A stretch of DNA of 48,241 nt, taken from Bryobacteraceae bacterium (GTDB lineage: Bacteria; Acidobacteriota; Terriglobia; Bryobacterales; Bryobacteraceae). Position numbers and translations under genes: made by a program. Location: assembly GCA_025980435.1 (NCBI GenBank), contig JAICXK010000006.1:1-48241 (forward strand), in the 5' to 3' direction. Positions 6,805-15,586 of the stretch are shown here, one piece after another (position 1 is the stretch's first letter; the number at the start of each line of letters is the position of its first letter). The notes under the pieces are model-generated. The model made no database searches. It saw only the letters and a list, made by a program, of their open reading frames with translations, and had not been told where the DNA came from.

Positions 6805-9800
6805 TTACCCAGGAATCGTAAAGCGAAGCGTGGATCCCCGCCCATACTCGGACTCCGCCCAAATCCTGCCCCCCTTACGCTCCACGATTCTTTGGCAAAT
6901 CGCCAGTCCAATGCCGCTGCCAGGGTGCTCCGATCCGTGGAGACGTTTGAAGGGTGTAAAGATAGTCTCTAAGAAGGCCGCTTCAATGCCAAGGCCATTG
7001 TCGGCCACGGAAAAAGTCCATACGTTGCCGCTCGGCTGCGCCGAGACATGTACCCGCGGCGGCTCGCCCGGCCGGTGATACTTCAGCGCGTTGCCAATCA
7101 GATTTTGGAAAAGCAGCACCAGAGGAACTTCTTCCGCCATAAGCGTGGGCAAAGGATCGTGCGTAACAACTCCAGCGCTGTCCTGGATTGCGACGACAAG
7201 AACGTCGAGCGCCTTCGCCAGAACGCCATTACAGTCAGTAGGAATAGGCTGTTGCCGCTCTTGTTCGCTAACCGACCAATATTCACGCAGGCTGCTCAGC
7301 ATCGCTTCCATCCGCTGAACGCCTTGAACCGCGTACTCGATAAACTGATCTGCTTGCTGGTCGAGCTTGCCCTTGTATTTCCTCGCAAGCAGCTGCGTGT
7401 AGTTCGCCACCATGCGCAGCGGTGCCTGCAGATCGTGGGATGCTGCGTAGGAGAAGTGCTTCAGATCCGAGTTGAGGCTCTCCAGTTCCTTCTTACTCTG
7501 TCGAAGCGCCTCTTCCAAAAGCTTCTGCTCCGAGATGTCGCGGACAATCTTCGAAGCGCCGATGATTCTGCCGGAGCTATCCAGGATGGGAGAGACCGTC
7601 AGCGATACCGTAATCGTCCGCCCCTCTTTTGTGAGCCGCCTGGTCTCATGCTGGTCAATGCGCTCACCGCGGGAAATGCGCTCCAGGATGCTAGGCATCT
7701 CGTCGAGGCGCTCGGGTGGGGCGAGAATCGAAACGTTTTTCCCAATAATCTCCTCTGCCGAATAGCCGAATATCCGTTCCGCTCCACGGTTCCAGGTCCG
7801 AATGATCCCGTTGAGGTCCTTGCTGATAATGCCATCGTCTGTCGATGTAACGATGGCGGCGAGCCTACCCTTGAGTTCCTCCACGCGTTTGCGCTCGGTG
7901 ATGTCTTTGAAGATAACCGCGACGCGACGGCCCGTTTCGTCTTCGACCCGAAAGGCGTAGAGTTCCAACACGCGCCCATGCGTGGCAAGATCGCGTTCAA
8001 ACCGGAGTGGTACGCCGGTTTTGACAATGGCGTCATATGTTTCAAACCATTCCTCAGGTTCGCCCGGAAATGCCTGCCGGATGGTTTTCCCGACCACGCC
8101 ACCCACGCCGGTTTGCATCTCGAACGCCGGGTTAGCCACGATGTAGCGAAAATCCAGCGGCCCGTCCGTTCCGGCCCCAACCTTCTCGATGATGCAGAAG
8201 CCTTCGTCAATGCTCTCGAACAGCGTGCGGTATCTTCCCTCGGAAGCGCGCAAGGCATCTTCGCTCTGCTTGCGCTCGGTAATGTCCTCGATCGCCAAAA
8301 GGATCAGCGGCCCCCCGCTATTTTGCCGCTCCATGATGCGGCCGTTTAGCAGCATCGTTCTCCGTCCGATCTCTTTAAAATCGTGTTCGACCTGAAAGTC
8401 GTCGAGAATTCCTTTTTGTGGGAGCAGTTCAGTCAATACGCGCCGCAGCTCCCCGATGTCCCACTGCGCATTGCCGAGCTCGTACAGAACTTTGCCCTCG
8501 GTTTCATCCGCCGTAACCCGAAACTCCTCGTAGAACGACCTGTTGGCGGACTGCACGCGCAAATCGGTGTCCAGCACCAGGAGCGGTTCTCGCACGGTCT
8601 GGACAATATTCTCCGCGTAAACCTTCGCATCCACGGCGCGCCGCTCGGCCTCTTTAAGCTCGGTCACATCGGTGAAAGTGATGACCACGCCATCGATCAC
8701 GTTATGCACGGTGCGGTAAGGCAGGATGCGCATCTGATAATGCAGCCCACCTTCTCCGGCTAGCTGCCGCTCGCGCGTGGAGAGCGATTTGAGCACATCC
8801 CTGATGTCCTGCGCGAGGTCGGCGTCATGGAACCGTGCCGCCAGATTTGTAATGGGCCGCCCAACATCGCCCGCAATCAGTCGAAACATGCCGACTGCGG
8901 CGGGCGTAAAGCTCTTGATGCGAAGCTCACCATCCAAAAAGATAGTGGCGATCTGCGTACTCTCGAGCAGATTCTGCAAATCGCTATTGGCTTTATCCAG
9001 TTCGGCAACTTTGCGGTTGAGCTCGGTGTTGACGGTTTCGAGTTCCTCGTTGAAGGACTGGAGTTCCTCCTTGGAGGTCTCCAACTCTTCGTTCGTCGAT
9101 TGATACTCTTCGTTTGTGGATTTTAGCTCCTCATTCGAAGTTTCCAGCTCTTCAAATGCCGCTTGCGCGTGCTCCTGGGCAGCCCTGAGCTCACTTTCGA
9201 GGTGCTGGATTATTTCCTCAGAACTGGCATCCGGTGCCGGCGTCTCGCCGTGTTGCGGGGTGCGGCCAGAAAGCGCATCCTCGAACACGATCATGTAGAG
9301 GTTCGCCGGCTGGAATTCGGTGAGCGGTTCCACGGTGATGTCAACAGAACTCACTCCGCCGTTCGTTTGAACGGAAACGTCCTTCTGAACAACGCGCTCA
9401 TGAGTGGTCGCCGCATGATGCAGGGCCGTGCGCAAAGGAATCCGCAAGCCTTCCTTCGCCATATTGATCACGTTGCTCTCCGGGCTTCCTGTCGGCTGTT
9501 CCAGGTAGCGGCTCGTGCGGCCGAAAAAATAAACGGCGTCTCCGTTCCCCTGAACCGTGATGCACGCTGGCCGGTATCGCCGCAAAATGATGCGTTCTAA
9601 CTGTTTGGGGAGTTCTCGCTCTTCCGCTTCGAACTGCGTCTCCTCCGGCTGCTTTGCGCGGCTGCTGTCCGCTAGCGGAAAACGAACCGCCGGGCGAGGC
9701 AGACTTCCCTTCTTCTGGAAAATCCTGTGCTTCTTGTCCAACACCCGGAACAGCCCGAGCTGCGCTGCGGCACTCTCCGACGGGCCCAGAAACAGATACC

Positions 9801-11217
9801 CGCCGGAACGTAACGCGTAATGGAAGAGCGGGATGATCTTCCGCTGCAGTTCCGGCCCCAGATAGATCATCACGTTGCGGCAGGAGATCAGATCCAGACG
9901 TGAAAACGGAGGGTCCTTGATGAAACTGTGGGTGGAGAAGATACAGCTCTCACGAATGTCCCGTTTCACCTGGTACGCGTGATCCTGCTTGATGAAGAAG
10001 CGCTCCAGACGTTCGTGGTTCACGTGCTCCGCGATGCCCTCCGGATAGCGCCCTTTGCGCGCCATCTCCAGCCCTCGTTCGTCGATATCGGTGGCGAATA
10101 TCTTTATCCGGGGCGGATTGTCCAGCGGCGACGCATGCTCACATAGCAGAATGGCGATCGAGTAGGCTTCTTCTCCGGATGCGCATCCCACCACACAGGC
10201 GCGGATCTCGTCGCCTGAGCCTTTGCCCTCAAACAGCTTGGGAATCACCTCGCGTCCAAGCGCCTCGAATGCCTCGGGGTCGCGAAAGAACTGGGTCACT
10301 CCGATCAGCAGATCCTTGAAGAGCCGGTCCACCTCTTCTGGTTGGCGCTCCAACGTCCGGACATACTGCTCGACGCTATCAATCTGTAACGCTTTCATGC
10401 GGCGGTCCAGCCGCCGTACGATGGTGCTCTCTTTGTACTGGCTGAAATCGTGACCGGCTTTTCGCCGCAGCAAGCCGTGGATCTTGCCAATATGCGCGCC
10501 TATCTGCTCGCGGATACTGCCCGGCTTACCGTCGAATGAATGCAGGTGAGCGCCATACTCCAGGAGCTTTGCCGGCATCTCTTCCACCGGCAGCACATGA
10601 TCCACCAGACCTGTTGCGATGGCGCTCCGAAGGATCGCGTCGTATTTGGCGGAGTCAAGGGTCTGTGCCATGGCCATACCGCCGCGTTCTTTGATCTCCC
10701 GCAGGCCGAGCGTGCCGTCCGTGCCAGTGCCCGACAGCATGATGCACACGGCGTTTTCGCCGCGATCTTCCGCCAGGGAACGGAAGAGGCTATCGATCGG
10801 CGTGCGGTGGCCGCGAGGCTCAACTGGCGCCTCCACTCCTAACCTGCCGTTTTTAATAGTCAGTGTGGCGCCCGGCGGAATGATGTAGACGCGGTCGGGT
10901 GCGACCTCAAGGTCATCGCGGGCCTGCTCGACAGTCATATCCGTGCATCTCGCCAACAGCTCCGGCAGGGCGCTTGTACGATCGGGGGCAAGGTGCTGGA
11001 CGATGATAAACCCAATACCGGAATCGGCCGGCATGTGTTTGAAGAATTTTTCGAGGGCCTCCAGGCCGCCTGCGGAAGCGCCCAACGCCGCGATCAGGAG
11101 CTGCTTCGAGTTCGCTTTGTCCTTGCGCATTTGCCTGCTCCCCCAGGCAGGGCTCTCCATCGGAGATAGCGCAGCCCGTTCTTGTTCGGTGGCCGGTAGT
11201 GCTTTTTTCTTCGCCAT
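6805..11217 (-). CDS. CheB-CheR-PAS hybrid sensor histidine kinase
   Basis: A 1,470-residue multi-domain protein. Residues about 40-225 form a CheB methylesterase domain with the triad Ser48 (GASAGG), His75 (VQHLAPD) and Asp167 (SGTGTDG). CheR N-terminal and SAM-binding methyltransferase domains follow at about 240-500, with VVGCASGEE near 345 and SCRNVMIYL further on. A long Glu/Leu/Asn coiled coil (about 668-746, repeated EELETSNEELKSTNEE units) leads into three or more PAS domains (to about 1225). The C-terminus is a histidine kinase: phospho-acceptor His near 1259 (YAASHDLQAPLR) and ATPase motifs DNGLGIE and GSGIGLAI. There is no receiver domain and no CheA/CheW nearby. Such soluble fusions likely link methylation-type adaptation to a two-component output; the signal and partner are unknown. 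All key residues are present, so it should be active. Confidence 0.93.
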   Translation of the reverse strand: MAKKKALPATEQERAALSPMESPAWGSRQMRKDKANSKQLLIAALGASAGGLEALEKFFKHMPADSGIGFIIVQHLAPDRTSALPELLARCTDMTVEQARDDLEVAPDRVYIIPPGATLTIKNGRLGVEAPVEPRGHRTPIDSLFRSLAEDRGENAVCIMLSGTGTDGTLGLREIKERGGMAMAQTLDSAKYDAILRSAIATGLVDHVLPVEEMPAKLLEYGAHLHSFDGKPGSIREQIGAHIGKIHGLLRRKAGHDFSQYKESTIVRRLDRRMKALQIDSVEQYVRTLERQPEEVDRLFKDLLIGVTQFFRDPEAFEALGREVIPKLFEGKGSGDEIRACVVGCASGEEAYSIAILLCEHASPLDNPPRIKIFATDIDERGLEMARKGRYPEGIAEHVNHERLERFFIKQDHAYQVKRDIRESCIFSTHSFIKDPPFSRLDLISCRNVMIYLGPELQRKIIPLFHYALRSGGYLFLGPSESAAAQLGLFRVLDKKHRIFQKKGSLPRPAVRFPLADSSRAKQPEETQFEAEERELPKQLERIILRRYRPACITVQGNGDAVYFFGRTSRYLEQPTGSPESNVINMAKEGLRIPLRTALHHAATTHERVVQKDVSVQTNGGVSSVDITVEPLTEFQPANLYMIVFEDALSGRTPQHGETPAPDASSEEIIQHLESELRAAQEHAQAAFEELETSNEELKSTNEEYQSTNEELETSKEELQSFNEELETVNTELNRKVAELDKANSDLQNLLESTQIATIFLDGELRIKSFTPAAVGMFRLIAGDVGRPITNLAARFHDADLAQDIRDVLKSLSTRERQLAGEGGLHYQMRILPYRTVHNVIDGVVITFTDVTELKEAERRAVDAKVYAENIVQTVREPLLVLDTDLRVQSANRSFYEEFRVTADETEGKVLYELGNAQWDIGELRRVLTELLPQKGILDDFQVEHDFKEIGRRTMLLNGRIMERQNSGGPLILLAIEDITERKQSEDALRASEGRYRTLFESIDEGFCIIEKVGAGTDGPLDFRYIVANPAFEMQTGVGGVVGKTIRQAFPGEPEEWFETYDAIVKTGVPLRFERDLATHGRVLELYAFRVEDETGRRVAVIFKDITERKRVEELKGRLAAIVTSTDDGIISKDLNGIIRTWNRGAERIFGYSAEEIIGKNVSILAPPERLDEMPSILERISRGERIDQHETRRLTKEGRTITVSLTVSPILDSSGRIIGASKIVRDISEQKLLEEALRQSKKELESLNSDLKHFSYAASHDLQAPLRMVANYTQLLARKYKGKLDQQADQFIEYAVQGVQRMEAMLSSLREYWSVSEQERQQPIPTDCNGVLAKALDVLVVAIQDSAGVVTHDPLPTLMAEEVPLVLLFQNLIGNALKYHRPGEPPRVHVSAQPSGNVWTFSVADNGLGIEAAFLETIFTPFKRLHGSEHPGSGIGLAICQRIVERKGGRIWAESEYGRGSTLRFTIPG

Positions 11218-11550
11218 GGCTTGTGCTTCAGCCTTGTGCCCAGGCTACAAGAATAGCGTCTGCTGCCTAACAAGAAGTACCACGGGTAACGCCTAAGGAG
11301 GGTTTGCTTTCTTGAATTGACATTGTTTTAATTCATGGATCAGAAAGTTACCCGCCCTGTGGTCGCGCAGCGTTTAGTGATTCTGGAATCACACGGCTGC
11401 CACGTTTCGGGAAACGGGCTCTTGACCAAGGAGAGCGCCATCAGTGTCCGGAAACTCGTATGCACTTCCAGGCCTACCGCGTCTTGTTCTCCTGACGGCA
11501 CAATGTGGGCTGCGACGAAAACATCCAGGCTGGAAGCTATCTTGTTCAAT
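11218..11550. other. Divergent intergenic region between the CheB/CheR kinase and corA
   Basis: 333 bases. An in-frame extension of corA opens from 11335, but its translation lacks similarity to CorA and is rich in Cys, Ser and Arg, so I treat it as leader. A GAATTGACATTGTTTTAATTC stretch near 11313 is AT-rich and contains TTGACA, a candidate -35 box for corA; no well-spaced -10 box is evident. Confidence 0.35.
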
Positions 11551-12420
11551 ATGCATTGGTACAAGATCCTAGATCCGGCCGGTCCTGAACTGGACGGATT
11601 GGCAGAACGATACAACCTTCATCCATTGCATGTTGAGGACTGCCGGCATGGGGGCCAGCGCGCGAAGATCGAGGAAGGACAAGCCTATCTTTTTACGGTC
11701 CTGAAACCGGTTCGGGTCGATGAAGAAGGACATTTCACCGCCGTGGACCTGGACATCTTCCTGGGAAACGACTTCTTGATCACCGTTGTTGAAACCGACT
11801 GCCCGGAGCTGCGCGACCTGATCGATCATGTCCAAAAGACCTTCGGTGAAGAGACCAGGCTCGATCGACTTTACTACAGGATCCTGGACGGAGTTGTGGA
11901 TTCATACCTTCCGATCCTCGACCGGCTCAGCGAAACCATCGACGAGCTCGAAGACCAAGCCCTGGAGTCTCCCACGCCTCAAGTGTTAGCAACCCTCTTC
12001 GCGACTAAGCGGACGCTCGTCTTTCTTCGGGGGATTCTGGCCAATTCCCGAGATCTTGCAGCCAAACTGCAACGGGTTGAATTGCCGTGCATCGGCCGCG
12101 ACCTCGAGCCTTTCCTCAGAGATGTTTATGATCACGTCGCCCGTAACCTGGACAGTGTCGAAATAATGCGCGACCTCCTCACAGGAACTCTCGACGTTTA
12201 CCTGTCGAGCGTCGCGAACCGAACCAACCAAGTAATGAAAGTACTTACCGTGCTGAGCACCGTGGCGCTCCCTGCCCTGGTCATATCCGGCTTTTATGGA
12301 ATGAACGTGAAAGGCCTGCCGGGAGCCGACTCTCCCTACGGGGTGGGGATAAGCCTGGCCGTCATGGCCGTGATCACCATCTTGTTGCTATGGGCCTTAA
12401 AGCATTTCCGGTGGCTCTGA
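11551..12420 (+). CDS. corA: CorA-family divalent cation transporter
   Basis: 289 residues from ATG 11551; the frame stays open to an ATG at 11335, but similarity starts at MHWYKILDP, as in many acidobacterial homologues. The cytoplasmic funnel domain holds LHPLHVEDCRHGGQRAKIEE and the long helices around DRLYYRILDGVVDSYLPIL. Two membrane helices are at the C-terminus: VLTVLSTVALPALVISGF and a second one after PYGVGI. They flank the selectivity motif GMN in YGMNVKG. CorA forms pentameric inner-membrane channels for Mg2+ (and Co2+/Ni2+); some relatives (ZntB) export Zn2+, but the GMN and the overall order favour Mg2+ transport. The gene is alone in its orientation. Confidence 0.88.
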   Translation: MHWYKILDPAGPELDGLAERYNLHPLHVEDCRHGGQRAKIEEGQAYLFTVLKPVRVDEEGHFTAVDLDIFLGNDFLITVVETDCPELRDLIDHVQKTFGEETRLDRLYYRILDGVVDSYLPILDRLSETIDELEDQALESPTPQVLATLFATKRTLVFLRGILANSRDLAAKLQRVELPCIGRDLEPFLRDVYDHVARNLDSVEIMRDLLTGTLDVYLSSVANRTNQVMKVLTVLSTVALPALVISGFYGMNVKGLPGADSPYGVGISLAVMAVITILLLWALKHFRWL

Positions 12421-12841
12421 GTCTTGCCTGACGTGAAGCCGCTTTATTGGCGGGCCGAGCTTCATGTGCGTCCCGAAACGACTTGGGGCTTTGCACCTGG
12501 AAGCCTCGCGGCTATTATCGATACCTTGCGGTAATTGTGCTTCCGAAGGCGAGCCGTGGTGCCTCCGGTTCATTTCCCAGCGCACATCCCGACTACGATG
12601 CAAGCCGACTTGGACGAAGCCGCTGGCGCTGCGGACGGCCTCCGGCCGTGCGCCCACATGAGATACGATTCATCTCGACGCCGTTTGGGTTCGCCGTTGA
12701 GTCTCTAGAGCAGTGCGAAAGTACCAAAACAGCCAACTAGCTCCGTAGCTGGACGGTGGGCCTCGCCACCCCGTTCCTCCAAAATGTCGTGACCATCGGC
12801 GTGACAGGTTGGCTTGGCTGTTCGGCACCGCGGCTCGCACG
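12421..12841. other. Intergenic region between convergent corA and cax genes
   Basis: 421 bases between two convergent stops. Open frames on both strands are short and look random. A weak stem around AGCTCCGTAGCT (12740s) could help termination, but no U-rich tail follows. No gene found. Confidence 0.45.
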
Positions 12842-13957
12842 TCAACTTGGTATGAGGAAGAACATGGCAGCCAACATTAAGTAAACAGCCAGGAGTTGCA
12901 CTCCCTCGAACCAATTAGAATCTCCGTCCCCGGCAATTTGCCCTGTTATCGCCATTGCCAGTACCAGAGCGGTGATCTCGATCGGGCTAAACAGCAGGTT
13001 CATAGGTGCGTGCCCGGTCAAGCGGCTCATCAGAACCAGTGCCGGAGCGGCAAAGAGGGCAATTTGTGTACTGCTTCCCAGGGTTATCCCGACGCTCAGG
13101 TCCATGCGTCCCGCCAGAGCGCTGCGAACTGCGGACAAGGCCTCCGCTGCGTTCCCGGCGATCGCAACAACTATGACGCCGACAAACAGATCGCTCAACC
13201 CGAGTTGCTTCGCCGCAGCTTCAACAGAGCCCGCCAGGATTTCACTCATCCACCCGATGAATGCCGAGCTGAGCAGCAAACCTGTGACGGCACTTCTTTT
13301 CGTCCAGACGGCATGTCCATCGCCGGTCTCCCGTCCCGGCGACAGCAACTGAGTATGCGTTCGCAGCGTGAATAGCAGGCCTAGCCCATAAGTGATCAGA
13401 AGAATTATCGAGAATTCCATGCTCAAATCCGCTTCCTGACCCGCCGTCCGTGACGTCACGGCATAGTGATACGCAGCAGGCAGAATCAACGAAAGTCCAG
13501 CGAGTGCTAACATCGTTGCTCGCGTTCGGGCCGCCAGGGCATTAAATTTGAGTGTTTTCTTCTTGACGCCCGCAGCGATGATCGATACACCTAACGCGAG
13601 TAGGAGGTTTCCCAGGATCGAGCCAGTAATAGAGGCTTTCACAACTCCATCCAGCCCTTGGCGCAGAGCGAAATAGCCGATCAGGAGTTCGCCTGCATTC
13701 CCGAAAGTGACGTTCAGTAGGCCGCCAACTGTCGGACCCGTGTGTACGGCGAGATGCTCTGTCGATTCGCTTAGGAAGTATGCCAACGGAATCATCGTCG
13801 ATGCAGACAGAAAGAAGATAACGGTCCGATGCTGGGCGAAAAAGAACTCGGCGACGATCGTCAAGGGCACGAGCAACAGCAGGATCGAGACTTTGCTGTG
13901 GAGTACTTCGTGCAATGCCGATGATGTAGTACTCAGCTTGTTAGTAATTTGCATCAA
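12842..13957 (-). CDS. cax: Ca2+/H+ antiporter, CaCA superfamily (Cax type)
   Basis: 371 residues with about eleven hydrophobic segments. The two family repeats are clear: LNVTFGNAGELLIGYFALRQ in the first half and AIAGNAAEALSAVRSALAGR followed by GITLGSSTQIALFAAP in the second. The acidic residues in GNAGE and GNAAE are the exchange-site residues. The first 40 residues include a hydrophobic helix (VSILLLLVPLTIVAEFFF) as in Cax proteins. These inner-membrane antiporters extrude or sequester Ca2+ using the proton gradient. The neighbours (corA, convergent) also move divalent cations, but the genes are not co-transcribed. The length is normal and there is no sign of damage. Confidence 0.9.
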   Translation of the reverse strand: MMQITNKLSTTSSALHEVLHSKVSILLLLVPLTIVAEFFFAQHRTVIFFLSASTMIPLAYFLSESTEHLAVHTGPTVGGLLNVTFGNAGELLIGYFALRQGLDGVVKASITGSILGNLLLALGVSIIAAGVKKKTLKFNALAARTRATMLALAGLSLILPAAYHYAVTSRTAGQEADLSMEFSIILLITYGLGLLFTLRTHTQLLSPGRETGDGHAVWTKRSAVTGLLLSSAFIGWMSEILAGSVEAAAKQLGLSDLFVGVIVVAIAGNAAEALSAVRSALAGRMDLSVGITLGSSTQIALFAAPALVLMSRLTGHAPMNLLFSPIEITALVLAMAITGQIAGDGDSNWFEGVQLLAVYLMLAAMFFLIPS

Positions 13958-14249
13958 GAGTTTCTCATCCTAGAACAGAGCCAGCCGCAAACGTTTCGCT
14001 TGGGTTCGATGACGGCAGGACTGCGATGTCGACTGGATTTCATCAATTCGGCGGGCAATCATGCTGGATTGCTGCCGAGATCAGAACTCTGGCGCTCTCA
14101 AAGCGACGAACGGCCACTTGCCGTCTAAGTGGATTTTCTTTTGCTCTACCCTTGGCCGTTTATCAGGACCTATTTGTTTTGAGGCATGCAGGTCATGTGC
14201 ATATTCGGCTTTGGCGTGGCGCCTTGGGCAAGTAGGGGACAAGCTCCGG

Positions 14250-15437
14250 CTATGCTGCCGCCTTGCGTGCCGACATCCGGTCATACAACTCGGCGGCAAT
14301 CCGGACTGCCGCTTCAGCCTCCTCCCGGTCCGGATTCTCGTTCGCGTCATTGTAGCCATCCGCTTCGTTCAGCGCGTGAGCCTGTACCACGATCCCATCC
14401 CGCCGTCCGAGGATCACGAGATCTTTATAGATCACGCCGTAATTCACCTCGGGCTGTGGAATCAGCCAGGCGATTTGGCCGCGGACGGGAATGATGGATT
14501 CATCGTTCCAGAGCGCTCGCGCTCCATAGCCGGTTGCATTGATCGCTATATTCTGCGGCAGCTGGGCTAATTCCGAGGGGGAGTGAAACTCTCTCTGCTC
14601 AATCCTCCCACCCTCGATTAAGAAATCGGTGACGAGTTGCTTTGAATAAGCCGCTATATTGAACGTCAGGTCTGAAGTCCTACGCGCGAAACGAGTCGGG
14701 AACGGATGGGCGCCGGGAGCCAATTCCTGCAACTGCGGAATCACATCCGCGATGCGGCTGCCGTAGTGAGCGAAGTCCAGGCTGCCAGGGCCTTCGTGTG
14801 CCCCGCCCGCTTCTGCCGGCGCGTCGGAAAGCATATAGAAATCCTTCCACTCGATAGGATCGCCAGCCACGCCCAAATAGCTTGCATACATCTGCAGTGA
14901 TTTTCGGGCCATTTTCTCCCAGAGAGCAGGAAAGCCCGGCGACACGGAGCTGGACAAGGCTACTCGCGAATCCGGCGTAAACGCTCCCGTTGCACGCGAG
15001 GATCGCACATCCGGCGGACGTTCCTTCGCGTAGATTGTTACCTTTGCACCGGCGCGCTGAAGCAGGGTCGCCGAGGTAAGCCCCAGTGCTCCGCAGCCGA
15101 TCACGGCGATTTCGTGCTCTCCCGTCGACAGCGCCTTCTCCGTGGCAATGCTGCTCGACCCCCACGACAGCGACCATCCGCTTCCACCATGACCGTAATT
15201 GTGAATGATCGTCTTGTCACCCACCCGTTCGACATCCAGACGAGGACCGGCCGCGCGAAACGGCCGTAAGCACACAGTTGTTCGAAAGATCCTATCTATA
15301 TCCGCGCGAATGGGCGCTACTTGTAATGCGGGACTCGGCCGCGGAGCAGGCGCAACAACGCTAGCGGTTCGCCTCGGCGCACAACCTGCAAGAGTAAGTG
15401 CACCAAGACTGCCGAGAAAATTGCGTCTGTTCAACAA
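14250..15437 (-). CDS. Exported FAD oxidoreductase of the D-amino-acid oxidase family, apparently circularly permuted
   Basis: 395 residues. The start MLNRRNFLGSLGALTLAGC combines a twin-arginine motif with a lipobox, so it should be a Tat-exported lipoprotein anchored at Cys19. Residues 54-92 read TVCLRPFRAAGPRL and IIHNYGHGGSGWSLSWG, which are the substrate-arginine and flavin-binding motifs that close the C-terminus of D-amino-acid/D-aspartate oxidases. The Rossmann FAD motif, VIGCGALGLTSATLLQRAG, comes only afterwards at 112-130. The C-terminal end (VILGRRDGIVVQA, then NPDREEAEAAVRIAAELYDR) corresponds to the part normally preceding LRPxR. The order is thus rotated. All expected pieces are present once, so an active oxidase producing H2O2 in the periplasm is plausible, with the substrate unknown. 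It stands alone, before the penicillin-binding protein gene on the same strand. Confidence 0.85.
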   Translation of the reverse strand: MLNRRNFLGSLGALTLAGCAPRRTASVVAPAPRPSPALQVAPIRADIDRIFRTTVCLRPFRAAGPRLDVERVGDKTIIHNYGHGGSGWSLSWGSSSIATEKALSTGEHEIAVIGCGALGLTSATLLQRAGAKVTIYAKERPPDVRSSRATGAFTPDSRVALSSSVSPGFPALWEKMARKSLQMYASYLGVAGDPIEWKDFYMLSDAPAEAGGAHEGPGSLDFAHYGSRIADVIPQLQELAPGAHPFPTRFARRTSDLTFNIAAYSKQLVTDFLIEGGRIEQREFHSPSELAQLPQNIAINATGYGARALWNDESIIPVRGQIAWLIPQPEVNYGVIYKDLVILGRRDGIVVQAHALNEADGYNDANENPDREEAEAAVRIAAELYDRMSARKAAA

Positions 15438-15586
15438 GATTTCGAAGTATAACGCACCGGCAAGCGAATATCAAAACTAACTGCTATTAGATAGGGAACG
15501 GGAAGTCCGCTTCCCATCGGCCAATTTCCGAATCGCCCGCTATACAGGAGCCCCGGATTCCTTTTGAGATCGCAGATCGTGTGTGC

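Noticed and set aside
7048-8349. 433-codon plus-strand frame opposite the CheB/CheR kinase
   Set aside because: Antisense shadow; no domain pattern, and the minus strand encodes continuous PAS domains there.
11335-11550. N-terminal extension of corA to ATG 11335
   Set aside because: The extra 72 residues have no CorA similarity and an odd composition; homologues start at MHWYKI.
12447-12740. Overlapping frames on both strands in the corA-cax gap
   Set aside because: Random-looking composition, no motif, no ribosome site; treated as intergenic.
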